Source: Pedobacter cryoconitis
Lineage (GTDB): Bacteria; Bacteroidota; Bacteroidia; Sphingobacteriales; Sphingobacteriaceae
DNA: 64,000 nucleotides
Direction: 5' to 3'
Assembly (NCBI GenBank): GCA_019352875.1
Contig: JAAAFW010000015.1
Location: forward strand, 1,156,056-1,220,055
The notes under the pieces were generated by a model, which was not told the origin of the DNA, made no database searches, and saw only the letters and a list, made by a program, of their open reading frames with translations. Of the stretch, positions 44,412 to 53,273 are shown one piece after another; position 1 is the first letter of the stretch; every line of letters begins with the position of its first letter. The translations under genes were made by a program, and so were the position numbers.

Positions 44412-44451
44412 AATGTTATTTACAATCTTGTACAGAATTGTAAATAACATT
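44412..44451 (-). promoter_or_regulatory. 15-bp inverted repeat: terminator and/or Fur-type operator
   Basis: AATGTTATTTACAAT (44412-44426) and ATTGTAAATAACATT (44437-44451) are perfectly complementary. On the minus strand a T9 run follows, so it can terminate the upstream gene. It also overlaps two 7-1-7 style half-site pairs (TTACAAT-C-TTGTACA and TGTACAG-A-ATTGTAA) as used by Fur-family proteins, in the -33 region of the regulator. Confidence 0.6.
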
Positions 44452-44485
44452 AAGGTGTGTTTGTGCTAATTTTTATATTTATGCT

Positions 44486-45025
44486 CTAATGCCTGTCCCT
44501 GTGTCCGCGTCCCTGATCTCTTCCCCGGCCGTTATCTCTGTGTCCTTTATCTCTGTGTCCTTTATCCTTTCTTTCGTATTTGCGGTGGTCATACCCATTT
44601 CCGCGACCGTTGTTTCGGTAATGCTGATTATGATTTCTATCGTGACGCTCTGTATATACTACGCGGTTGGGCCGTACTGTATAATAATTATTCACATACC
44701 TGGTCCGGTAAGTATTGTGGTTTAACCAGGGCTTAGGAGAATTAATAACAATAGCCCTTCCGTTATAAAGATCATAATTACGGTATCTTGAAGGAAGACG
44801 TTTGGCATGTATCCACCTGTTTCCGCTCAGATAAACAAATTGGCGGGTAGGTACATAGTAATAACTCTGAATGTCAGGCAGATAATAGTAATCTACATAG
44901 TCGTAACCCCGGGGGCCCCATTGGGGTTGTGAACCGATGTTTACACTGACGCTCACTTGTGCTTTAGCTGGTTGTGCTGCCAGGGAAACCAACCCCAGTA
45001 CAGCGACTAAAAGTAATTTTTTCAT
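44486..45025 (-). CDS. Secreted Tyr-rich protein with His/Arg/Gly-rich tail
   Basis: I start it at 45025 (MKKLLLVAVLGLVSLAAQPAKAQ), which begins a clean signal peptide. The mature 157-residue part has a Tyr-rich middle (DYVDYYYLPDIQSYYYVP) and a basic tail with many His, Arg, Asp and Gly, including the tandem KGHRD KGHRD. I do not recognise a function. Its position next to the metal-efflux module and the His-rich tail make metal binding a reasonable but untested idea. Confidence 0.72.
   Translation of the reverse strand: MKKLLLVAVLGLVSLAAQPAKAQVSVSVNIGSQPQWGPRGYDYVDYYYLPDIQSYYYVPTRQFVYLSGNRWIHAKRLPSRYRNYDLYNGRAIVINSPKPWLNHNTYRTRYVNNYYTVRPNRVVYTERHDRNHNQHYRNNGRGNGYDHRKYERKDKGHRDKGHRDNGRGRDQGRGHRDRH
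44535..44564 (+). repeat. Tandem 15-bp repeat within a gene
   Basis: TCTCTGTGTCCTTTA occurs twice in direct tandem (44535-44549 and 44550-44564). On the minus strand it encodes part of the KGHRD repeat of the secreted protein. Confidence 0.85.
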
Positions 45026-45127
45026 CAGATTTAATTTAAGTTTCAGATTGTGTGTAATCATGCCTGTTCAAAGTTTATGCCATAATTATTATTCCGCCCT
45101 GTAAACCTGCTGGTTAACTTATTTGGT

Positions 45128-45135
45128 TATATTTG
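45128..45135 (+). promoter_or_regulatory. -7 box of gatB
   Basis: TATATTTG matches the consensus. It would place transcription near 45141, giving a leader of about 34 nt. No clear -33 box. Confidence 0.5.
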
Positions 45136-45174
45136 TTTGATTTATTAAAGGTTTTTTATAATTATCAGCGATCA

Positions 45175-46638
45175 ATGAGTAAGCATACTGCAGCGCCTGA
45201 CACTACATTCGAACTGGTATCAGGATTAGAGATACATGTTCAGCTAAATACAAATACAAAAATATTTTCTTCAGACAGTGCAGCTTTTGGTGCCGGACCT
45301 AATGCACATATTTCTCCGGTGTCCCTGGCACTGCCGGGCGCACTTCCAAAATTAAACAAAGACGTAGTAGCTAAAGCTGTCCGTATGGGTCTTGCTTTGA
45401 ACTGCCATATTAATCAGACTAATTTTTTTGACCGTAAGAATTATTTTTACGCCGACCTGCCTAAAGGGTATCAGATTACGCAGGATAAATTGCCGGTCTG
45501 CCAGAATGGATTTATCGATCTGACGCTTCAGGATGGCACAGTAAAAAGGATTGGGATCAACAGGATCCATATGGAAGAGGATGCAGGTAAGAGTATGCAT
45601 GATCAGCATGATCAGTATTCATTTGTTGATCTGAACAGGGCAGGGGTTCCGTTAATTGAAATTGTTACAGAACCTGATATCTGTTCGGCCGAAGAAGCAT
45701 CTGTATTGCTAACAGAGATGCGTAAGCTTGTAAGGCACCTGGAAGTAAGTGATGGTAATATGGAAGAGGGAAGTTTACGTTGTGACGCGAATATTTCCAT
45801 CAGAGAAAAAGGAAGCAGTACATATGGTACACGTTGTGAGGTGAAAAACCTCAATTCCATCAGGAATGTACGCAGAGCTATGGATTTCGAATTCAACCGG
45901 CAGAGAGAACTGATTACAGCCGGAGGGTCAATACAGCAAAGTACTTTAACTTTTGATGCCGAGCAGGGTACAACAGCACCGATGCGGACGAAAGAAGAAG
46001 CAAACGATTATCGTTATTTTCCTGATCCGGATCTTCCTCCTGTTTATATCAGCGATGAATGGCTGGCGCAAATGAAGGCAGCAATGCCTGTTTTGCCTGC
46101 TGCTATAAGTGCAGGACTACAGCAGCAATATGGGATATCAGCTGCGGAAGCTACCATATTTGCAGAAGACAAGGAACTGATGCAGTATTTTCAGGCTGCT
46201 TTACCTGGAGTGTCCACACCTAAAACATTGATAAACTGGTTAAGCGGTCCGGTAAGAGCATTGTTAAATGAACAAAACCTGACGATCGGAACTTATCAGG
46301 TGAAGCCTTTGGCAATGGCGGAGGTAATTACTCTGGTAGAATCCCGTAAAATAAATCAGCATGCAGCTTTACAACAATTATTACCTGAATTGCAGCAGCA
46401 TCCTGATCAGGGGGTAGCTGAGGCTGCAGAAAAGCTTAATCTTTTTCTGGAGGATAATACAACTGAACTTTCTGAATTTGCCGATCAGGTACTGGAAAAA
46501 TACGCGGCACAGGTGGCAGCTTATAAAAAAGGTAAAAAAGGTGTTCTTGGTCTTTTTGTAGGAGAGGTTATGAAAATGGCCAATGGTAAAGCAGATCCAC
46601 AGCAACTAAACATATTATTACAGGAGAAATTAAAATAA
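45175..46638 (+). CDS. gatB: Asp-tRNA(Asn)/Glu-tRNA(Gln) amidotransferase subunit B
   Basis: GatB binds tRNA and catalyses kinase/amidation steps of the transamidosome. I choose the ATG at 45175 (MSKHTAAPDTTFELVSGLEI); the in-frame Met at 45133 lies at the promoter. The 487-residue length is normal. EIHVQLNTNTKIFS, NRAGVPLIEIVTEPD and RCDANISIREKGS are typical. The C-terminal YqeY-like tail runs from about 340. gatC is at 13937; gatA is elsewhere. Confidence 0.96.
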   Translation: MSKHTAAPDTTFELVSGLEIHVQLNTNTKIFSSDSAAFGAGPNAHISPVSLALPGALPKLNKDVVAKAVRMGLALNCHINQTNFFDRKNYFYADLPKGYQITQDKLPVCQNGFIDLTLQDGTVKRIGINRIHMEEDAGKSMHDQHDQYSFVDLNRAGVPLIEIVTEPDICSAEEASVLLTEMRKLVRHLEVSDGNMEEGSLRCDANISIREKGSSTYGTRCEVKNLNSIRNVRRAMDFEFNRQRELITAGGSIQQSTLTFDAEQGTTAPMRTKEEANDYRYFPDPDLPPVYISDEWLAQMKAAMPVLPAAISAGLQQQYGISAAEATIFAEDKELMQYFQAALPGVSTPKTLINWLSGPVRALLNEQNLTIGTYQVKPLAMAEVITLVESRKINQHAALQQLLPELQQHPDQGVAEAAEKLNLFLEDNTTELSEFADQVLEKYAAQVAAYKKGKKGVLGLFVGEVMKMANGKADPQQLNILLQEKLK

Positions 46639-46718
46639 ATAGCGGCAGAGGGGACTAGTTTCGGTAATTTCAGTAATTGCAATTTCATATTACAGAGAAT
46701 CAGGGCCTGCAAGCCATA

Positions 46719-46726
46719 TAAATTTG
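46719..46726 (+). promoter_or_regulatory. Possible -7 box of the TlpA-like gene
   Basis: TAAATTTG matches the consensus, about 60 bp upstream of the ATG. No -33 box is seen. Confidence 0.4.
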
Positions 46727-46785
46727 AACGGTCCTGGGCAAAAGCATATTTTAGAAACAAAAACTGATAGTAAAACAATCACATA

Positions 46786-47916
46786 ATGAAATCAACAATT
46801 TTAAATCACTGGAAAAGCTTAAGTTTTATCTTATTCATCAGTTTGCTGGGCATGGCCTGTAAGGATGAAAGTAAATTTGAGATCAGCGGGAAATTTACAA
46901 ATGCTCAACCAAAAACAAAAGTTTATTTATTTGGTGTAGATAAGAACAGCGAAACGCCGGTAGACTCTACGGTTCTTTCAGATAAAGGAGAATTCAGGTT
47001 TACCAGAAGTACGCCAGACGTAGATTTTTTCAGGGTTAAGATAGACAACAGCGAATATATGCTGATTGCCAAAAACGGTGATAAAATACAGCTGTCAGCA
47101 GACCTGGCCGATCCGACTATGGTTTACCAGATTTCGGGCGCAGAAGAGGCAGATAAACTCGAGGAGCTCAATAAAAACAAAAATAGGTATACAGCTAAGA
47201 TTGCAGCTATTCAGGCGCAATTTGAGCAGACTGTAGCCAGTCAGCCGCATAACCGTGAGGCAATAGTGAATCAGATGCGTCCTGCGCTGATTAAGGAGAA
47301 TGAAGACCTGGTAGATTATATTTTGAAGTTCGCAATGGACAATACCAGCTCCCTTGCAGGTTTTTATGCAATCAACTCACTGAATCCGGGAGATTATGAG
47401 CAGGAGCTGATCGCTTATGCAGATAAAATTAAAAGTAAATTCAATAACAATGCTGCAGTCACTGAGTTTCTGGTACGCATGACCAAATTGAAGGCTGTTC
47501 AGGTTGGGCAGATTGCACCGGATTTTACGATGAACAGTATCGACGGCAAACCTGTTAAACTTTCCGATTTCAGAGGGAAATACATGCTGTTAGACTTTTG
47601 GGCATCGTGGTGCCAGCCTTGCAGAATGGAAAACCCAAATGTGGTTAAGGCTTATCAGCAGTTTAAAGATAAAAACTTTACTATCGTAGGTGTTTCATTA
47701 GACAAAGATCCAGCGGCATGGAAACAGGCCGTGGTTGCTGATGGATTGAACTGGACTCAGCTGAGTGAGTTAAAAGATTTCGACAGTCCTACAGTAAGAC
47801 TATATCAGATTGATGCTATTCCAAGTAGTTTTCTGCTTGATCCTTCAGGAAAGATCGTTGCTAAAAATCTAAGAGCCGACCAACTGGTCGAGTTCTTAAG
47901 CAAAACTTTACGCTAA
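46786..47916 (+). CDS. TlpA-like thioredoxin lipoprotein with DUF4369 domain
   Basis: This 376-residue protein has a signal with the lipobox LGMAC (Cys25), so it should be lipid-anchored. Residues 30-130 resemble the DUF4369 domain, a helical linker follows, and the C terminus is a thioredoxin-like TlpA/AhpC domain. The active site WCQPC is at about 275. Such proteins reduce or transfer disulfides outside the inner membrane in Bacteroidota. It lies upstream of the OmpR-family gene without an overlap. Confidence 0.9.
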   Translation: MKSTILNHWKSLSFILFISLLGMACKDESKFEISGKFTNAQPKTKVYLFGVDKNSETPVDSTVLSDKGEFRFTRSTPDVDFFRVKIDNSEYMLIAKNGDKIQLSADLADPTMVYQISGAEEADKLEELNKNKNRYTAKIAAIQAQFEQTVASQPHNREAIVNQMRPALIKENEDLVDYILKFAMDNTSSLAGFYAINSLNPGDYEQELIAYADKIKSKFNNNAAVTEFLVRMTKLKAVQVGQIAPDFTMNSIDGKPVKLSDFRGKYMLLDFWASWCQPCRMENPNVVKAYQQFKDKNFTIVGVSLDKDPAAWKQAVVADGLNWTQLSELKDFDSPTVRLYQIDAIPSSFLLDPSGKIVAKNLRADQLVEFLSKTLR

Positions 47917-47946
47917 CCCTAAATTCAGGTTAACCTAATGCTATCC

Positions 47947-47985
47947 TTAACAATTTGTTAACCTGACTTTAACTTTATATTGTAA
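47947..47985 (+). promoter_or_regulatory. Array of 11-bp spaced direct repeats (Pho-box-like)
   Basis: TTAACA (47947), TTAACC (47958), TTAACT (47969) and TTGTAA (47980) start exactly 11 bp apart. An extra TTAACC at 47930 is out of phase. The 6-bp-plus-N5 layout is that of OmpR-family boxes such as B. subtilis PhoP sites. It is 36 bp upstream of the OmpR-family gene and overlaps the likely -33 region. Confidence 0.6.
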
Positions 47986-48020
47986 CTGATTACTTAATTT
48001 CGTAACAAATATTTAAAGAC

Positions 48021-48710
48021 ATGAGCGCCGTAAAACAAAAGATCCTGATTGTAGATGATGAACCGGATATCCTGGAACTAATAGAATACAATCTGAAAAA
48101 AGAAGGCTATCAGGTTTTCCTGGCCAGTAATGGGCAGGACGGAATTACAGTAGCTAAGAAAGTACACCCTGATTTAATCATTCTGGATATTATGATGCCG
48201 AGAATGGACGGAATTGAAGCCTGCAGGTTAATGCGTGCTATTCCGGAGTTCAAAAACACTTTTATGGTTTTTCTGACGGCAAGAAGTGAGGAGTATTCAG
48301 AAATTGCAGGATTTAATGTAGGTGCAGATGATTATATAGCGAAACCAATTAAGCCAAGGGCACTGGTTAGCAGAATCAATGCAATCCTGAGAAGAAATAG
48401 CAGCCAGGACGAGGTTTCAGATAATAAGGTGGAAATTGGAGATCTGGTTATCGACAGGGAAGCTTACCTGGTTTATCAGGCAGGAGAAAAAGTAGTACTG
48501 GCGAAAAAAGAATTTGAATTGCTGTATCTGCTGGCTTCAAGGCCTGGAAAGGTTTATACCCGAGAGTCAATTCTTAAAAATATATGGGAAGATTCAGTAG
48601 TGGTAACTAACCGGACCATAGATGTGCATATTCGTAAACTAAGAGAGAAGCTTGGCGAAAACTATGTGGCTACAGTCAAAGGAGTGGGTTATAAATTCGA
48701 ACTTTCTTAA
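48021..48710 (+). CDS. OmpR/PhoB-family response regulator
   Basis: This 229-residue regulator has an N-terminal receiver with acidic pocket (VDDE), phospho-acceptor Asp56 (LIILDIMMP) and Lys108. The C-terminal winged-helix (about 135-229) contains REAYLVYQAGE and RTIDVHIRKLREKL. No histidine kinase is encoded nearby, so its partner is elsewhere. A four-unit direct-repeat array just upstream suggests autoregulation. PhoB-like control of phosphate genes is possible but unproven. Confidence 0.93.
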   Translation: MSAVKQKILIVDDEPDILELIEYNLKKEGYQVFLASNGQDGITVAKKVHPDLIILDIMMPRMDGIEACRLMRAIPEFKNTFMVFLTARSEEYSEIAGFNVGADDYIAKPIKPRALVSRINAILRRNSSQDEVSDNKVEIGDLVIDREAYLVYQAGEKVVLAKKEFELLYLLASRPGKVYTRESILKNIWEDSVVVTNRTIDVHIRKLREKLGENYVATVKGVGYKFELS

Positions 48711-48750
48711 TCAATTGCAATCTGATGTCCGATGCTAAAGGATGAAATTG

Positions 48751-48758
48751 TACTTTTG
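48751..48758 (+). promoter_or_regulatory. -7 box of the rluA-family gene
   Basis: TACTTTTG matches the consensus. The start site would be near 48764, 18 nt before the TTG start codon, which supports that start. Confidence 0.5.
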
Positions 48759-48781
48759 TATAGTTTTATAAATCGACACCA

Positions 48782-49504
48782 TTGAAATATCCTTCCTTTA
48801 AAGACCTGATCCTATTTGAAGACGATCATCATATCGTTGTAAACAAACCGCCATTCGTTGCTTCGCTGGATGAACGTGGCGGTTCAGGCGAAGTTAATAT
48901 CCTGCGCCTCGCCAGACAATACTCGCCCGACGCGCAGGTGTGCCACCGTCTCGACAAAGAGACTTCCGGCGCAATTATTATTGCCAAGACACCAGAAGCT
49001 TACCGCTCGGTATCTATGCAGTTTGAGAAACGCAGAGTCAGTAAAACGTACCATGCTGTTGTAGACGGTCTGGTTACTTTCAAAGAGCTGTTTATCGATC
49101 TGCCAATTCTTAATGATGGGAACCGCAGTGTTACCATCGACCGCAAAGAAGGTAAAAGAGCGGAGACCATTTTCAATTCCATTAAATTCTACAAGCACTA
49201 TACACTGGTTGAATGCAAGCCGATCACCGGCCGTATGCACCAGATCCGTATTCACCTGGCTACCCAGCGTGCTGCAATCTGTGGTGATACCCTTTACAGA
49301 GGGAAGCCTGTGTTTCTTTCCGCTATAAAAAAAGGATATAGAATTGCTAAAGACGACGAGGAGCAGCCGATCATGAAACGTTTTGCTTTACATGCACGCC
49401 ACCTGGTATTTAAAGGTCTGGATGAAAAAGATATCGTTATTGATGCACCGTATCCAAAAGACTATGCAACGCTGATTAAGTTGCTCGATAAATTTGATTC
49501 TTAA
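48782..49504 (+). CDS. RluA-family 23S rRNA/tRNA pseudouridine synthase
   Basis: This 240-residue enzyme isomerises uridine in RNA. The catalytic Asp is in CHRLDKETSGAIII (about 58), and HQIRIHLATQRAAICGD is the other signature. The start is a TTG at 48782: an in-frame stop lies just upstream at 48761, and the -7 box is too close for anything longer. The N terminus ILFEDDHHIVVNKPP follows directly, as in the family. It lies 10 bp before the ClC gene. Confidence 0.93.
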   Translation: MKYPSFKDLILFEDDHHIVVNKPPFVASLDERGGSGEVNILRLARQYSPDAQVCHRLDKETSGAIIIAKTPEAYRSVSMQFEKRRVSKTYHAVVDGLVTFKELFIDLPILNDGNRSVTIDRKEGKRAETIFNSIKFYKHYTLVECKPITGRMHQIRIHLATQRAAICGDTLYRGKPVFLSAIKKGYRIAKDDEEQPIMKRFALHARHLVFKGLDEKDIVIDAPYPKDYATLIKLLDKFDS

Positions 49505-49514
49505 GAATTAGCTT

Positions 49515-51305
49515 ATGTATGCGAAACTGGTTAATTATCTGGATGCTATTAATCATTACCGGAAAACAAAGATTTCCAACAGGAATTTCCTCGTCTTAGC
49601 CGCATTGGTTGTAGGGGTCCTGGCCGGTCTTGCCGCTGCATTACTGAAATCTATTACCCACCATATCGAAGACTTCCTGCAGGACGGTTTTCACTGGGAG
49701 TACAAGTATTATCTCTTTATCATCTTCCCTTTTATCGGGATCCTGTTATCTGTTATGTATGTGCGCAGGTTTATCCGGAAAGGGAAGTTTGAAACAGGGC
49801 TTACTCCTTTAATCTATACGATTTCACAAAAATCAAGCAGGGTAGAGCCACATAATATTTATTCTCAGATTATTACTGCAGCACTCACTGTTGGTTTTGG
49901 AGGATCCACCGGTCTGGAGGCACCTATAGTGACAAGCGGCGGTGGAATTGGTTCTGCTGTCGGGAGGTTTTTAGGTTTATCTTACAGGGAAACGACTATG
50001 TTGCTGGCCTGTGGAGCGGCAGCCGGAATTGCAGGTGCATTTAACAGTCCTATCGCAGGAATTGTATTTGCTATTGAGATTCTGCTGCCTGAATTTACCA
50101 TACCTGCATTTATTCCTTTATTGCTGGCCTCAGCTACGGCAGCTGTGGTAGCAAGGTTCTTCTATAATGAACAACTGTTTTTCCTGGTTACCGAAGGATG
50201 GCAGTTTAATGCATTAATCTGGTATGTTCTTCTGGCAGTTCTGATTGGCTTGTTTTCAATCTATTTCAGTAAAATAAACCACTTTGTAAAAACATCGTTC
50301 TATAAGATCAAGAATCCTTATACGAAAGTCGTTGTTGGCGGTGCACTGCTCGGAATTATGGTGTTCCTTTTTCCCACTTTATACGGGGAAGGGTATATAA
50401 CCATCAAGAATCTGCTTGGGGGTAATTACAGTTCAGTAATCACGAATAGTATATTCGCTTCCTATAGTAATATGCCTGCGGTCATCATTGGCTTCACGAT
50501 CATTACTGTATTTGCGAAATCGGCAGCTACTTTAATTACCTTATCTGCGGGTGGTAACGGAGGTACGTTTGCACCTAGTTTAATTATGGGTGGGCTGATC
50601 GGATTTGTGATGGCCTTTACCATTAATACATTGGGTATAGCACACGTAAACGTGGCTAATTTCATTGTTGCCGGTATGGCTGCATCATTAAGTGCAATTA
50701 TGCATGCGCCGTTAACCGGAATCTTCCTGATTGCGGAAATTACAGGCGGTTACGTGCTGATGGTACCTCTAATGATCACCTCAGCAATTGCCTACCTGAT
50801 TAACCGGAGTAAAAGTAAGTATTCTATATATACACAGGCTTTAGGTGAAAGCGGCGAGCTGATGTCTCATGAAGATAAGGATACGCTGGTGCTGCATATG
50901 ATGAAGCTGAAATATCTCGTTGAAAAGGATTATGTAGTTCTGAATGAGGACGAGCTGATCTCCGAACGTCTGCAGGAGATCCTGCAGTCTAAAAGAAATT
51001 TATTCCCTGTAATTGCAGAGGATAAAACGTTTCGCGGAATGATCTCTGTGGAAGACGTATTGAAGAAGGCCATTAATAATCCCGCCAGCTCCAGTCTGAG
51101 CGTAAAAGAACTAATGCAAACTGCACCAGACGTGATCTATATGAAAGATCCGATGAAAACAGTTCTTAAGAAAATGGAAAAGGAAAACGCCTGGTTGCTC
51201 CCGGTAATTGATGAGCGGGAAGAGTTTGTCGGGTTTGTTTCCAAGACAGCAATCTTTAACAAATACAGGGCTCTGCTGAGCAGGCAGGCCGATTATATGG
51301 AGTAA
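49515..51305 (+). CDS. ClC-family chloride channel/transporter with CBS domains
   Basis: This 596-residue membrane protein has the ClC fold (about 25-430) and two C-terminal CBS domains (about 455-590). Family segments include FGGSTGLEAPIV (the GREGP-equivalent loop), ACGAAAGIAGAFNSPIAGIVFAIE and SAGGNGGTFAPSLIMGG. The Glu in GLEAP would be the gating glutamate of exchangers. It is likely cotranscribed with the pseudouridine synthase gene. A strong terminator follows. Confidence 0.92.
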   Translation: MYAKLVNYLDAINHYRKTKISNRNFLVLAALVVGVLAGLAAALLKSITHHIEDFLQDGFHWEYKYYLFIIFPFIGILLSVMYVRRFIRKGKFETGLTPLIYTISQKSSRVEPHNIYSQIITAALTVGFGGSTGLEAPIVTSGGGIGSAVGRFLGLSYRETTMLLACGAAAGIAGAFNSPIAGIVFAIEILLPEFTIPAFIPLLLASATAAVVARFFYNEQLFFLVTEGWQFNALIWYVLLAVLIGLFSIYFSKINHFVKTSFYKIKNPYTKVVVGGALLGIMVFLFPTLYGEGYITIKNLLGGNYSSVITNSIFASYSNMPAVIIGFTIITVFAKSAATLITLSAGGNGGTFAPSLIMGGLIGFVMAFTINTLGIAHVNVANFIVAGMAASLSAIMHAPLTGIFLIAEITGGYVLMVPLMITSAIAYLINRSKSKYSIYTQALGESGELMSHEDKDTLVLHMMKLKYLVEKDYVVLNEDELISERLQEILQSKRNLFPVIAEDKTFRGMISVEDVLKKAINNPASSSLSVKELMQTAPDVIYMKDPMKTVLKKMEKENAWLLPVIDEREEFVGFVSKTAIFNKYRALLSRQADYME

Positions 51306-51324
51306 CTAAGAAAATCTATAGTAT

Positions 51325-51360
51325 AAAAAAGGCTTCTGAATGTATTCAGAAGCCTTTTTT
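51325..51360. terminator. Bidirectional intrinsic terminator
   Basis: A perfect 16-bp stem (51325-51340 with 51345-51360) with a 4-nt loop lies between the ClC gene and the convergent NtrC-type gene. Confidence 0.92.
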
Positions 51361-51398
51361 ATACTTCAGGAGGTGTAAAATACTCCGTAATCTGATAC

Positions 51399-52802
51399 TT
51401 ATTCAGTAACCCTTTTAAGGCCGAATTTCTCTATTTTACTGTAAAGGTGGCTACGCTGGATATCGATGTCATCTGCTGTTTTCGATACATTCCAGTTGTT
51501 TTTCTCCAGTTTGAACTTAATATACTCTCTTTCTGCGTGATCTTTATAGTCCTGAAAGTTGGTGAAGCTGTCATAGTCAGGCGTAGCAGCCGTAATCTGA
51601 ATGCTATTGTTTTGACTTCCTGCTGCACCGATATTCGTACCCCCGCCTGGATTAGCAAAGGCAGTAACTTCATATTCAGTAATGATCTTATCACTTAAGA
51701 TAATGAGCCTTTCAATCATATTATGTAACTCACGTACGTTTCCGGTCCATGGTAGGTTTTGTAATGCCACCATACCGGCATCACTGATCTTTTTAACTGG
51801 CATACCGTAATCTTTACAGATATCTTCCAGGAAGCTAAGCGCGATCTCCGGAATATCCTCCCGGCGCTCGGTTAGATGGGGCACATGTATGTTAATAACA
51901 TTAAGCCTGTGGTAAAGATCCATACGGAAGTTTCCGTCTTCAATTTCTTTCATCAGGTCCTTGTTGGTCGCTGCCAGTACCCGGACATTTACTTCCAGTT
52001 CTTTCTCTCCGCCAACACGGGTTATCTTATGCTCTTGTAAGGCACGGAGTACTTTAGCTTGTGCAGAAAGGCTCATATCACCGATCTCATCAAGAAACAG
52101 TGTTCCGCCGTTAGCGAGTTCAAACTTACCGATCCTTTGTTTTACTGCTGAGGTGAAAGAGCCTTTTTCATGGCCGAATAATTCACTTTCAATTAATTCT
52201 GACGGGATCGCTGCACAGTTCACTTCGATAAGCGGACTTTCACTTCGCTGTGATTTCTCATGCAACCAGCGGGCTACGAGTTCTTTTCCACTACCATTAG
52301 CACCAGTAATCAACACCCGGGCTTCAGTAGGGGCAACACGTTCAATAGTCTCTTTTATTTTATTGATGTTCTCCGAGCTGCCAAGTATATGGCGCGTTTT
52401 GCTCGCTTTTCTTTTCAGTACTTTGGTTTCCGTAACCAGGTTACCACGATCCAGTGCATTACGTACTGTAATCAGTAATCTGTTCAGATCCGGTGGTTTA
52501 GAGATAAAGTCAAAAGCTCCTTTTTTACTGGCTTCAATTGCTGTCTCCACAGTGCCATGACCGGAAATCATAATAAACGGCAGGTCCGGACTGTAGGCTA
52601 GTGCTTGTTCCAGCACTTCCATGCCATCCATTTTGTTCATCTTGATGTCACAGAGTACCAGGTCGAACTTCTTTTTCTTAATCAGGTCTAAGCCATCTAC
52701 TCCGTTATCTATATCTTCTACTTCGTAGTTCTCATATTCCAGTATTTCTCTCAGTGTACTTCTGATCGCGCGCTCATCATCAATGATTAATAGTTTTGCC
52801 AT
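51399..52802 (-). CDS. Sigma-54-dependent response regulator (NtrC family)
   Basis: This 467-residue activator has a receiver domain (Asp52 in VLCDIKMNKMDG), an AAA+ domain and a Fis-type DNA-binding helix at the C terminus (NVSKTADDIDIQRSHLYSKI). Walker A is GANGSGKE (about 167-174) and the Walker B region is TLFLDEIGDMS. The sigma-54 contact loop reads GSFTSA (214-219) instead of the usual GAFTGA. No partner kinase is adjacent. The signal and target promoters are unknown. Confidence 0.93.
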   Translation of the reverse strand: MAKLLIIDDERAIRSTLREILEYENYEVEDIDNGVDGLDLIKKKKFDLVLCDIKMNKMDGMEVLEQALAYSPDLPFIMISGHGTVETAIEASKKGAFDFISKPPDLNRLLITVRNALDRGNLVTETKVLKRKASKTRHILGSSENINKIKETIERVAPTEARVLITGANGSGKELVARWLHEKSQRSESPLIEVNCAAIPSELIESELFGHEKGSFTSAVKQRIGKFELANGGTLFLDEIGDMSLSAQAKVLRALQEHKITRVGGEKELEVNVRVLAATNKDLMKEIEDGNFRMDLYHRLNVINIHVPHLTERREDIPEIALSFLEDICKDYGMPVKKISDAGMVALQNLPWTGNVRELHNMIERLIILSDKIITEYEVTAFANPGGGTNIGAAGSQNNSIQITAATPDYDSFTNFQDYKDHAEREYIKFKLEKNNWNVSKTADDIDIQRSHLYSKIEKFGLKRVTE

Positions 52803-52870
52803 AGGGTTATCCAGGTGTGTCCGAAAACGAATATATTCAGAAATGTCAAATAATAAGGAAATAAATTAAA

Positions 52871-53251
52871 AAATGCAAGCCTGTAAGCCGGGTTCTGTAC
52901 CTTATTGCTAAGGCTTCTACCATTAATCTACTATAAATGTCGCCATTTATCTCTAACGACCTACCCACTGACATCGGACGAGCAGCCCTACGTACGTCAG
53001 CCTATTTGGTCTTTCAACTCCCGGGGTTTACCAGATTTCCGGTTACCCGGAAAAATCGTGAGCTCTTACCTCACGTTTTCAACCTTACCTGTGCCTAAGC
53101 CATCGGCGGTTCATTTTCTGCGGCACTTTCCATAATTCAGGCATTCATTCCTGAACCTCTTCCCGTTAGGAAGCGGGATGCTCTGCGTTGCCCGGACTTT
53201 CCTCTTTAAGTTGCAAAGCATTACTTACAGCGATAGAACGGCTTGCATTTT
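52871..53251 (-). ncRNA. rnpB: RNase P RNA
   Basis: On the minus strand this ~380-nt gene has the strongly conserved RNase P core: GAGGAAAGTCCGGGC near the 5' end and CAGAACCCGGCTTAC near the 3' end, which pair in P4. The outermost helix P1 is AAATGCAAGCC with GGCTTGCATTT (11 bp). A T-run directly after P1 lets the helix act as a terminator too. Ends are placed at the P1 borders. RNase P trims tRNA 5' leaders. Confidence 0.95.
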
Positions 53252-53273
53252 GGGCAAAGATATAAAAAAATGG

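Noticed and set aside
51961..52560. 199-residue plus-strand frame opposite the NtrC-type gene
   Set aside because: Shadow of the coding strand; Ser-rich composition without motifs.
52905..53135. 76-residue plus-strand frame
   Set aside because: It lies within the RNase P RNA gene, whose structure explains the sequence.
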